Positions 40,301 through 48,177 of a stretch of DNA of 64,000 bases are shown piece after piece. The first letter of the stretch is position 1. The number at the start of each line of letters is the position of its first letter. The notes beneath the pieces were generated by a model. That model did no database searches and was not told the DNA's origin. It saw nothing but the letters and a program-made list of their open reading frames with translations. Location: contig NZ_CP073653.1 in NCBI RefSeq assembly GCF_018223745.1, positions 12,501 through 76,500 of the forward strand, read 5' to 3'. The translations under genes and the position numbers were made by a program. The stretch is from Clostridium beijerinckii. Lineage in GTDB: Bacteria > Bacillota > Clostridia > Clostridiales > Clostridiaceae.

Positions 40301-40505
40301 TCAACAAATATTTACATTACCACAAACCGGAATTGTTGATTATGCAACATGGTATAGAATATCGGACATCTATGTTGGAGTATCAAGGATAGCAGAACTT
40401 AGAGATTCTTCAAGTTTAAGAAGTACGCTTGGAATGAATGAATTTATGCCTCCGATTATACCAGGTTTAGATAATAAAAGAGGAATTCCTAAATTTTATT
40501 ATTAG
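37320..40505 (+). CDS. Fused Csp-type subtilisin protease and SleC-like spore cortex-lytic enzyme
   Basis: A 1061-residue protein from one unbroken frame. Residues 1-110 are the Csp prodomain. Residues 120-565 are an S8 protease with intact triad Asp133 (VGFVDSGID), His192 (SGHGTHVAG) and Ser499 (GTSMATPQVSG), oxyanion Asn293, and a long insert at about 300-430 as in germination proteases. Residues 606-1061 are a full SleC-like zymogen: a pro-region starting MENTNSG and GRLKIQCFRG, a segment PIVPEYIIVH (769-778) where the mature enzyme of C. perfringens SleC begins approximately, a glycan-cleaving domain, and a peptidoglycan-binding repeat at about 945-1018. In other clostridia Csp is a separate protein that cuts pro-SleC. 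ATG 37320 is preceded by AAGGTG. A possible sporulation -10 (CATAGTAT) lies at 37278-37285. Confidence 0.85.
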   Translation: MPELETQISSKVDASIGLLANVPKAILDELGYKYQSQGNNVELTILYRDTQEQTKSFVEGLGGTFQDLGFNFAVVNIPRDKLEQLSMSNSIQYIELPKNLYEQDQESNRASCILQLAPNFDVSGEGILVGFVDSGIDYTHPAFMDSTGTSTRIEYIYDLSTGGNVYNKQMINEAIKSNNPFSVVPSIDNSGHGTHVAGIACGGGRINPMYRGVAPNSSIAMVKAARGTAILSSQIMQGIKFLIDRGKELNMPLVISISLSTNDGAHDGSSLLEQYIRTISNLERVSIVIAAGNEGDAGHHVGGQLVKTQRQIFNIASEEKSIVMNFYKTILPNISVNIINPTSQGTGNINIQEGYIQGTIGSDRYDIYISGPKPFELNSEIRIILSARSGFLVEGVWTLEINVTNEYLGAYSIWLPVLEGLNPATKFLEPNQYNTLGIPATVDNIIAVGSYNYRTNNLSSFSGRGAQDQNIVRPDLVAPGEDIAGPVPNGGYDNKTGTSMATPQVSGICALMMQWGIVKGNDPYLFGQRLKYYLLRGARRRRTDVTYPNPSWGYGEVCIFNSLRALQNDLNAILTRGNINSRDIQVTNSVPNKYNILRKNIKREVMENTNSGNTSTNIGRLKIQCFRGEDYIPIDGARITVRTPQGAESVNSIQLVTDSVGLTQIIELTAPPLEYSLNPNSNQVPYSLYDITVERDGFNPIVIRGCQVFPTQVAYQICNLTSNLGRGMMRQEVINIQPNTLNGNFPPKIPEDPEKQLPPPSSGVVLPQPIVPEYIIVHQGGPNDPSAPNYKVPFKDYIKNVASSEIYSTWNESAIRANVFCIVSFTLNRIYTEWYRGKGKNFDITSSTAYDHAFNYGRNIYDSISAIVDEIFSTYIKRVGAKQPLLTQYCDGKSVTCPQWLSQWGSQQLAQQGMVPYDILKNYYGNDIELTTAEKVSGSPQSYPGEPLTIGSSGPAVRTIQNQLNRIARNYPLIPKVAEDGQFNQKTADAVKTFQQIFTLPQTGIVDYATWYRISDIYVGVSRIAELRDSSSLRSTLGMNEFMPPIIPGLDNKRGIPKFYY
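39121..39137 (+). promoter_or_regulatory. Internal ribosome site and in-frame ATG at the Csp-SleC junction
   Basis: AAAGAGGGAAG (39122-39132) precedes an in-frame ATG at 39135 by 2-6 bases. Translation from it would give a 456-residue SleC-like protein starting MENTNSG, matching the length and start of stand-alone SleC. It decides whether the gene yields one or two products. Confidence 0.55.
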
Positions 40506-40637
40506 AATTATATTAAGATGGTTTTTAGATGTAGAAGCAGTTCCCATTTTCTCTGTCAGCTACATTATATAGCTGTGATTAGAATAGGAGCTGCTATAAT
40601 TAATGAAATTATTAGAAGATATATGTATGATAAAAAT

Positions 40638-41606
40638 TTATTTTTCTATTCCTTCTAGATTAAATTCAGGAATGAAATCAGATATGTTAGCACCTTCATC
40701 TTGTATAAATCCATTAACTACGCCAATATCTAAAGCATAATTGATTAGGCTATCGTAGTGTTTTGGATTAAGCTTCTTATTTATTTCTGGATAATCGCAA
40801 GCATTAAACATAGGAATATATTGATTCATTAGACTTATATAAATATCGGTTTTATATCTATTATATAGAATATCTATTATTTTTTTTGAATCAAAAAGGA
40901 GTCCAGGAAGCATTAGGTGCCTTACAACAACTCCTTTTAGTATATTTCCTTTTGAATCAAAATTGGGAGTGCCAACTTGTCTTAGCATTTCATCTATTAT
41001 TTTGATAGTATTGGAAGCATAATCATTAACTTTAGAGTATTTTAGAGAATATTTATTATCAAAATATTTGAAGTCCGGCAAATAAACATCAATGTATCCA
41101 TCCAATAATTTTATAGTTTCAATAGAATCATAACTATTGGTATTATAAAGAACTGGGATAGTTAAATTATTTTTTTTAGCTATTTTTAAGGATTCAATTA
41201 TTTGAGGAACATAATGAGTAGGAGTCACTAAGTTAATGTTGTTTGCACCTTTTTTCTGAAGTTCTAGAAAAATTTCAGAAAGTCTTTCAATAGATATTTC
41301 TGCACCAACAATTGATGTGTTTTTAATACTATTTTTATTAAAATCAGAAGAAGATGAATTAACACTAATCCCCTGACTTATATTATAGTTTTGGCAAAAT
41401 ACGCATTTTAGATTACAGTGAGAAAAAAATACAGTACCAGAACCATTTCCTTGTGAAATAGGTGGCTCTTCCCAAAGATGAAGGGAAGCCTTAGCCACTT
41501 TTAGGATATTGCTAGCTTTGCAATATCCTATTTCACCATTATTTCTATTTACTTTACAATCTCTATTACATAAAGTACATTCATTTAATAAATCTAGATA
41601 ATTCAT
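40638..41606 (-). CDS. Radical SAM protein, PflX-like (COG1313)
   Basis: A 322-residue protein resembling pyruvate formate-lyase activating enzymes but of the PflX group. The radical SAM cluster motif is HCNLKCVFCQNY (CxxxCxxC, at about residues 64-71). An N-terminal set of extra cysteines (CTLCNRDC and GYC) precedes it, as in this group. GGSGT-type SAM contacts appear as GNGSGTVFF. The target protein is unknown. AAAGGAT lies about 10 bases before the ATG. It lies 57 bases downstream of a YkvI-type membrane gene in the same direction. Confidence 0.85.
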   Translation of the reverse strand: MNYLDLLNECTLCNRDCKVNRNNGEIGYCKASNILKVAKASLHLWEEPPISQGNGSGTVFFSHCNLKCVFCQNYNISQGISVNSSSSDFNKNSIKNTSIVGAEISIERLSEIFLELQKKGANNINLVTPTHYVPQIIESLKIAKKNNLTIPVLYNTNSYDSIETIKLLDGYIDVYLPDFKYFDNKYSLKYSKVNDYASNTIKIIDEMLRQVGTPNFDSKGNILKGVVVRHLMLPGLLFDSKKIIDILYNRYKTDIYISLMNQYIPMFNACDYPEINKKLNPKHYDSLINYALDIGVVNGFIQDEGANISDFIPEFNLEGIEK

Positions 41607-41663
41607 TTATATCAAATCCTTTAAGAATAATTATTAATATATTTTATAAAAAGTATATCATAA

Positions 41664-42740
41664 TTATTTGATTTGAGTCGTGTTAGAAAAATCTTTTTTA
41701 TGCTTAAAAAAGAATAGTATACATTGGAATATAAAAATCAAACTTAATAGCCCAAATATAGGATATAGTTTAGTTATAAGAGTTCCAAATCCAAATTGGG
41801 AAATTAAAAGAGCAAGACTTATTACGATAAAAATTGCTTTTTTAAATTTTATATTAAATGTTTGCTCTAGGGTTTTACTTATGGAATATATGTCAGAAAC
41901 TTCAGTAGAAAACATCTCCAACCAGATTATCACGAGTAACAATGCTTGAATTAAGTTACCAAATCTATTAGCGACAAAAAGTAAAGGTATCTCATATTTA
42001 TATATATAAGGTTGATTAATTGTTAATAATAAATTTATCATTAAACAAAGTATAGTTAGTCCAATTGCGCCGGTTACTATTCCAGTAATCATTATTTTAC
42101 TTTTCTTCATTTGAGTGCTAAGTGGTACTAGGACTCCTGAGGCTGAAAGTGTATTATATCCAGCATAAAGTACTGTTGAAATAAAGATTCCAGTTTTTTG
42201 TTTTGGAAAGCTAGCGATATTATCTAACGAAACTGTATTTCTACAAAATGCAAAATATAAAACTGTAATCAAAGTAAGAGTACAAATTAAACCTGGAACA
42301 ATAAAGGAATTAACTTCAATTAATCCTTCAGTATCTCTAAGTAGAAAAAATATGGCTATTGCAATCATTATCAGTGAGCCAATTATCTTGGGTATTCCAA
42401 AAAACTGATGTATCAAAGCACCACTTCCAGCAAGTATTATAGATGCGCTGGAAATAAGAAAGAGAGTTGTTATAAAACCAGTGATTTTACCAAATATATT
42501 AGGACTTATTATATTCATAACATCACTATAAGAGCTAAGATTATAATTAATGCTTATTCTAGAAATTATAGAACTTATTAAGATATAGAAAATACCACAA
42601 CCTATAATTCCTATGAAACTAGATATACCGTATTGAGTAAAAAATTCTGTGATTTCTTTTCCAGAAGCAAGACCAGCCCCAACTATTGTTCCGATAAACA
42701 CAGTGGCAACTTGAAATACTTTTACTATTTCCTTTTTCAA
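41664..42740 (-). CDS. YkvI-family membrane protein, probable transporter
   Basis: A 358-residue protein with about ten transmembrane helices. The first carries FIGTIVGAGLASGKEITEFF (residues about 16-35), the conserved glycine-rich segment of the COG3949 (YkvI) group, which is distantly related to APC-type transporters. The substrate is unknown. The start codon is TTG, 7 bases after AAGGGGGAT. The gene is divergent from the TIGR01212 radical SAM gene. Confidence 0.82.
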   Translation of the reverse strand: MKKEIVKVFQVATVFIGTIVGAGLASGKEITEFFTQYGISSFIGIIGCGIFYILISSIISRISINYNLSSYSDVMNIISPNIFGKITGFITTLFLISSASIILAGSGALIHQFFGIPKIIGSLIMIAIAIFFLLRDTEGLIEVNSFIVPGLICTLTLITVLYFAFCRNTVSLDNIASFPKQKTGIFISTVLYAGYNTLSASGVLVPLSTQMKKSKIMITGIVTGAIGLTILCLMINLLLTINQPYIYKYEIPLLFVANRFGNLIQALLLVIIWLEMFSTEVSDIYSISKTLEQTFNIKFKKAIFIVISLALLISQFGFGTLITKLYPIFGLLSLIFIFQCILFFFKHKKDFSNTTQIK

Positions 42741-42858
42741 TATTTATCCCCCTTAAAGAATGTTCCTTTTATTAAATATATAAGGTTTACTTTTAATTTA
42801 TTCTTTAAATGTTACAATATTTAAAGAAGGTATATTAGACACATAAAGAGGAGGAAAT

Positions 42859-43788
42859 ATGAACAGTTTTTGGGATGGAAAAAGATATCATAGTTTAAAC
42901 TATTTTTTAAGAAATAAATTTGGTGAAAAAGTATTTAAAATATCTTTAGATGGAGGATTTTCTTGTCCGAATAGAGATGGAAAGATAAGTAATGGGGGCT
43001 GTCTTTTTTGTAGTGAAAGAGGTTCAGGAGATTATGCTGGTGACAGAGAATTGTCTATTTCAAAGCAATTTCATGATATAAAGGATATGATGTCACAAAA
43101 GTGGAAAAGTGGTAAGTATATAGCTTATTTTCAGGCTTACACAAACACGTATGCACCTATTGATGAGTTGAAAAGAAAATATGAAGAGGCATTAAATCAG
43201 GAGGGAGTTGTAGCTATCGCAATAGCAACAAGACCTGATTGCTTAGATGAGGATGTATTAGAATTATTGGAGAACATAAACAATAAGATTTATCTTTGGA
43301 TAGAACTTGGACTTCAAACCAGCAATGATGATACTGCTAAAAGAATTAATAGAGGATATAAATTAGATGTATTTGAAAATGCAATGAGAAAATTAAAAGA
43401 GAGAAATATTGATGTAGTAGTTCATGATATTTTAGGATTACCGGGTGAAACTAAAGAGGATATGTTAGAAACAATAAATTATATAGCTCATTCAGGGGCT
43501 AAAGGAATTAAACTGCATCTACTACATTTAATGAAGCAAACACCTATGGTAAAGTTATACGAGGCAGGAGATCTTAAGTTTCTATCGCAAGATGATTATA
43601 TAGATCTTGTGACTCATGGAATAACACTACTTCCAAAGGACATGGTAGTTCACAGGTTAACAGGCGATGCACCAAGAGATCTCTTGATCGGACCAATGTG
43701 GAGTTTAAAAAAATGGGAAGTTTTAAATTCAATAGATAGGACTCTAGAAGATAACAACTTATGGCAAGGAAAAAATTTCAGAGAGTAA
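42859..43788 (+). CDS. Radical SAM protein of the TIGR01212/YhcC family
   Basis: A 309-residue protein. The cluster ligands are in SCPNRDGKISNGGCLFC (about residues 36-52), the unusual wide CxnCxxC spacing of this family, followed by an Elp3-like SAM fold (IATRPDCLDEDVLELL, WIELGLQTSNDDT, GLPGETKEDM). The C-terminus has HRLTGDAPRDLLIGPMW, also diagnostic. The substrate is not established; related proteins modify RNA. AGGAGG lies 6-7 bases before the ATG. The comB-like gene follows after 40 bases. Confidence 0.88.
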   Translation: MNSFWDGKRYHSLNYFLRNKFGEKVFKISLDGGFSCPNRDGKISNGGCLFCSERGSGDYAGDRELSISKQFHDIKDMMSQKWKSGKYIAYFQAYTNTYAPIDELKRKYEEALNQEGVVAIAIATRPDCLDEDVLELLENINNKIYLWIELGLQTSNDDTAKRINRGYKLDVFENAMRKLKERNIDVVVHDILGLPGETKEDMLETINYIAHSGAKGIKLHLLHLMKQTPMVKLYEAGDLKFLSQDDYIDLVTHGITLLPKDMVVHRLTGDAPRDLLIGPMWSLKKWEVLNSIDRTLEDNNLWQGKNFRE

Positions 43789-43828
43789 CTATATATTAAT
43801 TCTAATGATTAGGAATGGAGTAAGTAAA

Positions 43829-44545
43829 ATGAAAATAGATATTATAATTTCAGCAGATGATATAGTTGAAAGCAGAGTAATGAATAAGATTGCAGTTATA
43901 ATTGATATATTTAGAGCTACATCTGTAATTATAACAGCACTAGATAATGGAGCAAGAGAAGTTATTCCTTATTTGACTATTGAGGAAACACTGGAATATG
44001 CAAAGAAACTTAGTAGAGATAATTATATTTTAGGAGGAGAGAGAAAAGCTGTTAAAATTGAAGGTTTTGATCTATCAAATTCTCCATTAGAATATACAAA
44101 AGAAAAAGTTGAAGGCAAAACAGTGCTTATGACTACAACAAATGGAACAAGAGCTTTAACAAAGTCAATGGAGGCTAAAAGAGTTTTTATAGGTGCTATG
44201 ATAAATGGAGAATCAGTGGCGAAAAAATTGATTAATATAAATGATGATGTGGTTATTATTAATGCAGGAACAAATGGAAACTTTTCAATGGATGATTTTA
44301 TTTGTAGTGGATATATAATTAACCAAATGCTAGATATTAATAGAAATATAGAGTTAACAGATATAGCAAAGACTGCCTGTATGATATATAAAGAAAATAT
44401 AAATATCTTAAGCTATGTACGAGAAGCATCTCACTATTCAGTAATGAAATCCTTAGGATTAAATAATGATATTGAATATTGCATAAAAAAAAGCATCATA
44501 GATATAGTTCCAGAATATAAAGATGGAAAAATAACCTGTGAATGA
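43829..44545 (+). CDS. comB: 2-phosphosulfolactate phosphatase (ComB family)
   Basis: A 238-residue Mg-dependent phosphatase-like protein. Family segments IDIFRATSVI (about residues 27-36), LGGERKAVKIEGFDLSNSP and MTTTNGTRAL are present. In methanogens ComB acts in coenzyme M synthesis; clostridia do not make coenzyme M, so the real substrate here is probably another phosphorylated hydroxyacid. The ATG at 43829 is chosen over an ATG eight codons earlier because ATGGAG lies at the right spacing and the family starts MKIDI. Its 3' side is the insertion point of the IS1182-type element. Confidence 0.85.
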   Translation: MKIDIIISADDIVESRVMNKIAVIIDIFRATSVIITALDNGAREVIPYLTIEETLEYAKKLSRDNYILGGERKAVKIEGFDLSNSPLEYTKEKVEGKTVLMTTTNGTRALTKSMEAKRVFIGAMINGESVAKKLININDDVVIINAGTNGNFSMDDFICSGYIINQMLDINRNIELTDIAKTACMIYKENINILSYVREASHYSVMKSLGLNNDIEYCIKKSIIDIVPEYKDGKITCE

Positions 44546-44572
44546 AAAACTGTTTAAGATTATAATTAAAAG

Positions 44573-44620
44573 GGGCTGTTGCAAAACTAACATAGTTAGT
44601 TTTGTAGCGGCTCATTTTTT
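44573..44620 (+). terminator. Terminator-like hairpin formed by the IS left end
   Basis: The left terminal repeat continues into CAAAACTAAC ATA GTTAGTTTTG and onward to CGGCTC, so that about 19 consecutive pairs (with G-U wobbles) form between 44573 and 44613, followed by ATTTTTTT. It would stop transcription entering from comB. Confidence 0.65.
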
Positions 44621-44674
44621 TAGATATAAAAAATGTGAATTCCGAAGAACTCACATTCATTGTATAATTTACTT

Positions 44675-46285
44675 ATGCTAAAAACCAAATTACACAATAA
44701 AGATTATACTGAGATTAATGATAATTTTCAACTTATATTACCATTAAATCTAGAAAATTTAATACCATCAGATGATTCAGTCCGCTTGCTAAGCCATGTA
44801 TTGGAGGGATTAGATTACACGAAGTTGTATAAGGCGTACTCTTCCGTTGGAAGAAAACCGGCAGTGGAACCTAAAATTATGTTCAAAATAATATCATATG
44901 CTTATTCTCAAAATATTTATTCAAGCAGGAAAATCGAAAAAGCATGCAAAAGAGATATAAATTTTAAGTGGTTACTTCAATGTTATAAGGCACCGGATCA
45001 TGCTACAATCAGTAGATTTCGTAAAGACTATATTTCAAATGAGGTAATTGAAGATTTATTTTATCAACAAGTTAATTATTTAGCAAATCAAAATGAAATA
45101 CTATTTGAAAATGCATTTATTGATGGTACTAAAATCGAAGCGAATGCTAATCGTTATACATTTGTTTGGAAAAAAACTATTTTAAAAAATGAAGAAAAAA
45201 TGTTTGATAAAATTCTTGTTCTTTTAGAAAATATTAACCTTGGAGAATTAAAAAAATTTACTGTTCAGAAAGAAACATTAATAGATGATATTGATAAAAT
45301 TCTTCAATGGCTTGAATATGAAAAAAAGAAAAGAAACATAGAGTTTGTTCATGGAATTGGTAAAAGAAAAACCAAAATTCAAAAGTGGACAGAGCAACTA
45401 TCTGAATATAAAGAGAGAGAAGAAAAATATAATTTGAGTAAAAAAATATTTTCAAAAAGAAATAGTTATTCTAAAACTGATCCAGACGCAACTTTCATGC
45501 ATATGAAAGATGATCATATGAGAAATAGTCAATTAAAACCTGCATATAATGTGCAAATCGCAGTTGAAAGTGAATACGTAACCGGCGTCGGAATATTTGA
45601 TGATAGAAATGATATAGCAACATTAATACCTATGCTTAATAATATGAAAGAAAAAATTGGTCGTAAATATCTTAATATAATTGCAGACTCAGGTTATGAA
45701 AGCGAAGAAAACTATTTATTCTTAGAATCAAATAAGCAAACTCCTTATATAAAACCACAAACTTATGAGAAGTGGAAAAAAAGAAGTTTTAAAAATGATA
45801 TAAGTAAGCGCGAAAATATGAAATATGATGCTGAATCGGATTTTTATATTTGTCATAACAATAGAAAATTAATACCTACCTCTATTATTTATAGAAAATC
45901 CGCAAGTGGATACAAATCAGAAGTAACTGTGTATGAATGCGAAAACTGTGATAATTGCGATTACAAAGTAAAATGCACAAAAGCAAAAGGAAATAGAAAA
46001 ATGCAGGTTTCAAAAACTTTTGTGGAAAAGCGTGAAATATCCTATAAAAATATTACAACTGAATTTGGAACTAAATTAAGAATGAATAGATCTATTCAGG
46101 TCGAGGGAGCATTTGGAGTTCTAAAAAGTGATTATGAATTCAATAGATTTTTAACACGTGGAAAAAATAGCGTTCAAACTGAATTTATTTTGCTTTGTTT
46201 TGGTTATAATATTAACAAATTACATTCAAAAATACAAAATGAAAAAACTCAGAATCATCTTCATGAATTGAAACCTACTGCCTAA
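44675..46285 (+). CDS. IS1182-family transposase
   Basis: A 536-residue DDE transposase that appears intact. An N-terminal DNA-binding region (PAVEPKIMFKIISYAYSQNIYSSRKIEKACK) is followed by the catalytic Asp in FIDGTKIEANANRY, the second Asp in IIADSGYESEENY, and the Glu in RSIQVEGAFGVLKSDYEF. A coiled and Lys-rich insertion lies at about 180-270, and a zinc-type cluster CENCDNCDYKVKC at about 425-437. The ATG at 44675 is preferred to a TTG five codons earlier. No ribosome site is evident, which fits low transposase expression. Confidence 0.9.
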   Translation: MLKTKLHNKDYTEINDNFQLILPLNLENLIPSDDSVRLLSHVLEGLDYTKLYKAYSSVGRKPAVEPKIMFKIISYAYSQNIYSSRKIEKACKRDINFKWLLQCYKAPDHATISRFRKDYISNEVIEDLFYQQVNYLANQNEILFENAFIDGTKIEANANRYTFVWKKTILKNEEKMFDKILVLLENINLGELKKFTVQKETLIDDIDKILQWLEYEKKKRNIEFVHGIGKRKTKIQKWTEQLSEYKEREEKYNLSKKIFSKRNSYSKTDPDATFMHMKDDHMRNSQLKPAYNVQIAVESEYVTGVGIFDDRNDIATLIPMLNNMKEKIGRKYLNIIADSGYESEENYLFLESNKQTPYIKPQTYEKWKKRSFKNDISKRENMKYDAESDFYICHNNRKLIPTSIIYRKSASGYKSEVTVYECENCDNCDYKVKCTKAKGNRKMQVSKTFVEKREISYKNITTEFGTKLRMNRSIQVEGAFGVLKSDYEFNRFLTRGKNSVQTEFILLCFGYNINKLHSKIQNEKTQNHLHELKPTA

Positions 46286-46473
46286 TTATGGAATAAATTA
46301 ACTAGGCTTATTTTAGTGTGCTTAAAAATCAGAATTCTTTAAATAATTAATATTGTATTTCAAATATTTGGAGATTTGCTGGCTTAAACCGAAAAGGAGC
46401 ATCGCTCCTGATTAAAATTTAATCATTTTGCGACACTCCCTTTTCGAATTTACTATGAGTAAAAGTTTTACGA

Positions 46474-46692
46474 TTATATGTTTTCTCTTGATTGCTTTAG
46501 TAAATCATTTATTCGTGGAGAACAATTTCTACCTCCGCACGAACCACTGCCTGCACCAGTAGCCTTTTGGACTTCTTTTATAGTTGAAGCCCCATTTTTA
46601 ATAGCTTCCTTAATTTTTGATCTAGGTATTGCCTTACAAGTGCAAGTTTTTGTTAATTTATCTAAAATTGCTTCATTCAAATTATTTTCCAT
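46474..46692 (-). CDS. BFD-like [2Fe-2S] protein
   Basis: A 72-residue protein made of one BFD-like ferredoxin domain. The cluster cysteines are Cys17, Cys19, Cys52 and Cys57 (CTC and SCGGRNC), the same CxC...CxxxxC arrangement as the tail of the flavoprotein at 3637. Small free-standing members are thought to carry electrons or assist iron release or nitrogenase/NirB-type enzymes; the partner is unknown here. AGGAGAT lies 6-8 bases upstream of ATG 46692; a longer frame of seven codons starts inside that site. It faces the IS right end. Confidence 0.82.
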   Translation of the reverse strand: MENNLNEAILDKLTKTCTCKAIPRSKIKEAIKNGASTIKEVQKATGAGSGSCGGRNCSPRINDLLKQSRENI

Positions 46693-46817
46693 AATAGTAT
46701 CTCCTAAAAACATTTTTTAAGTTAATTGAAAAACTAACTTTATCTTAATTATACATTTTATAATCTAAAATAAAAGTATAGTTAATTAATATTATAACAA
46801 TAATTATAAAAAAATAT

Positions 46818-47075
46818 CCTATATTAAATAATAATTTTTATTATTATATTAATGTTGTAGATAATGGAATAGGAATTAAGAATGACGAAGAAAAGCGAAT
46901 ATTTGATAGATTTTATAGAAGCGATATAGTTAGAGGACAAAATATTAATGGAACGGGAATTGGCCTTAGTTTATTGAAATCTATCTCAAAGAATTTTGGT
47001 ATTAAGTTAAAAGTGAATTCAGAATATGGCATTGGATCTGAATTTATATTATTAATTCCTAAAATAATTAAATAA
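46818..47075 (+). pseudogene. Decayed C-terminal fragment of a sensor histidine kinase
   Basis: An open stretch with no start codon translates to VVDNGIGIKNDEEKRIF (G1), FDRFYRSD (F-box) and GTGIGLSLLKS (G2), then a typical kinase end at YGIGSEF and a stop at 47073. There is no H-box, N-box or membrane region upstream; the frame is closed by a stop at 46779. It is the remnant of the ATPase domain of a larger kinase. The missing part may have been lost in rearrangement near the IS element. Confidence 0.8.
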
Positions 47076-47140
47076 GATAATACTAGGAAATGTTATTTTA
47101 TTTGCTAAAGGGTCTACATAGCTATTTTATTCAAAAATGT

Positions 47141-47186
47141 AAAGCTATCTAAATCATTAAGAATACTAGATTTAGATAGCTATGTT
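47141..47186 (+). terminator. Terminator-like hairpin after the kinase remnant
   Basis: AGCTATCTAAATC pairs with GATTTAGATAGCT (13 bp, 47142-47154 with 47168-47180), followed by ATGTTTTAT. It may also serve the convergent DUF2085 gene. Confidence 0.6.
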
Positions 47187-47228
47187 TTATATTAGTATTA
47201 TTATAACTGTAGTAAGAAATCAGTACAG

Positions 47229-47594
47229 TTATATATGAATAAAATTATAAAACCAATGTCCAGATTGAAGACCTAAAACTATTGCCAATCTAAATAAACA
47301 TATAGTTGATATGCCTGCTAAGATTCCGGTGATTAATCTCCTTGTATTAGTACTTTTAAAGTACATGAGATATTGACCAAATCCATCAATTAAAAGTGGT
47401 AGCATCAGTAATAATTCTATAATTATATGAATATTTTTAGATAATATTACGTATGTGAGTCCGAGGATATATCCCAGTAATATTCCCGTGCATCTCGCAC
47501 ATAATGGGAATTGACGACCTCTAAAAAAGAATGATCTCTCAGGTAATTGATGGCAGAAAAACATATAGTTTAAGACTTTTTTACAATTAAGCAT
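47229..47594 (-). CDS. DUF2085 membrane protein
   Basis: A 121-residue protein with three to four transmembrane helices. The conserved N-terminal block CHQLPERSFFFRG and PLCARCTG (CxxC) identifies DUF2085; the cysteines may bind metal. Function unknown. The ATG lies 5 bases after the stop of the zinc-ribbon gene and has no good ribosome site of its own, so it is probably translated by coupling. Confidence 0.82.
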   Translation of the reverse strand: MLNCKKVLNYMFFCHQLPERSFFFRGRQFPLCARCTGILLGYILGLTYVILSKNIHIIIELLLMLPLLIDGFGQYLMYFKSTNTRRLITGILAGISTICLFRLAIVLGLQSGHWFYNFIHI

Positions 47595-47599
47595 TTAAC

Positions 47600-47902
47600 T
47601 TAGTATGATGATAAGCTTCCTAGCATTCCGAGTACAAAAGCTAGAACGTAAAAAATTACCCAAATAATTATTCCACCAATCATCCATTTACATACTAGGC
47701 TAGCACTTTGAGGCTTTTCATCCTTCCATAAGAAGTATAAGATTATTCCTACTACTGGAAAGCAACAAGACGCAATTCCGGCTAAGTGAGATGGATTGTC
47801 TAAAGTACTTTTAGAAGACATATTATTACCAGTAGCAACACCACAATGTATACATACGGCAGCGTTATCATCTATTTGTTGTCCGCAATTCTTACAAAAC
47901 AT
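47600..47902 (-). CDS. Zinc-ribbon membrane protein
   Basis: A 100-residue protein. Residues 1-22 form a zinc ribbon with MFCKNCGQQ and CIHCG (CxxC pairs). Two hydrophobic segments follow (about residues 41-58 and 73-97), separated by WKDEKPQSAS. No function is known for this type. AAGGGGG sits 8 bases before the ATG. It is the first gene of a two-gene unit with the DUF2085 protein. Confidence 0.8.
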   Translation of the reverse strand: MFCKNCGQQIDDNAAVCIHCGVATGNNMSSKSTLDNPSHLAGIASCCFPVVGIILYFLWKDEKPQSASLVCKWMIGGIIIWVIFYVLAFVLGMLGSLSSY

Positions 47903-48126
47903 ATATTTCCCCCTTTAAGGCGATACTTTATATTAATAGAGTATAGTATTGTTAATAATACAACTTATGAGCAAATATGTAGTTATATTCATGAAGATAT
48001 TAAATTTTATATCTCAGTTAAGTTATAAAATTACTAAGATGACATCACATTAAATTGAGGAAATTAGGATTCAATTACTTTATTACATTAATTAGTAATA
48101 AAGATACAATTAATGGTGATCATCAA

Positions 48127-48155
48127 TTGACATTTAAAAATCATTAATATATAAT
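48127..48155 (+). promoter_or_regulatory. Promoter of the ileS T-box transcript
   Basis: TTGACA (48127-48132), a 17-bp spacer and TATAAT (48150-48155), both perfect. It is placed about 15-25 bases before the T-box leader. Confidence 0.85.
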
Positions 48156-48177
48156 TATTAAAATAAAAGACGATGAT

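Larger units (their letters stand above)
44568..46444 (+). mobile_element. IS1182-family insertion sequence
   Basis: A 1.88-kb element with imperfect terminal inverted repeats of 19 bp: AAAAGGGGCTGTTGCAAAA at the left (44568-44586) and the complement of AAAAGGGAGTGTCGCAAAA at the right (46426-46444), 16 of 19 matching. It carries one intact transposase gene. No clear target duplication is visible in the flanks. Hairpins sit just inside both ends: CAAAACTAAC/GTTAGTTTTG on the left and GGAGC/GCTCC on the right. Confidence 0.85.

Noticed and set aside
44560..46450. Target-site duplication of the IS1182-type element
   Set aside because: Bases next to the two terminal repeats (ATAATT and CGAATT) do not form a direct repeat at either possible boundary, so none is claimed.
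46478..46720. An 80-codon plus-strand frame over the BFD-like gene
   Set aside because: The opposite strand has the cysteine pattern and a good ribosome site; this frame is its shadow.
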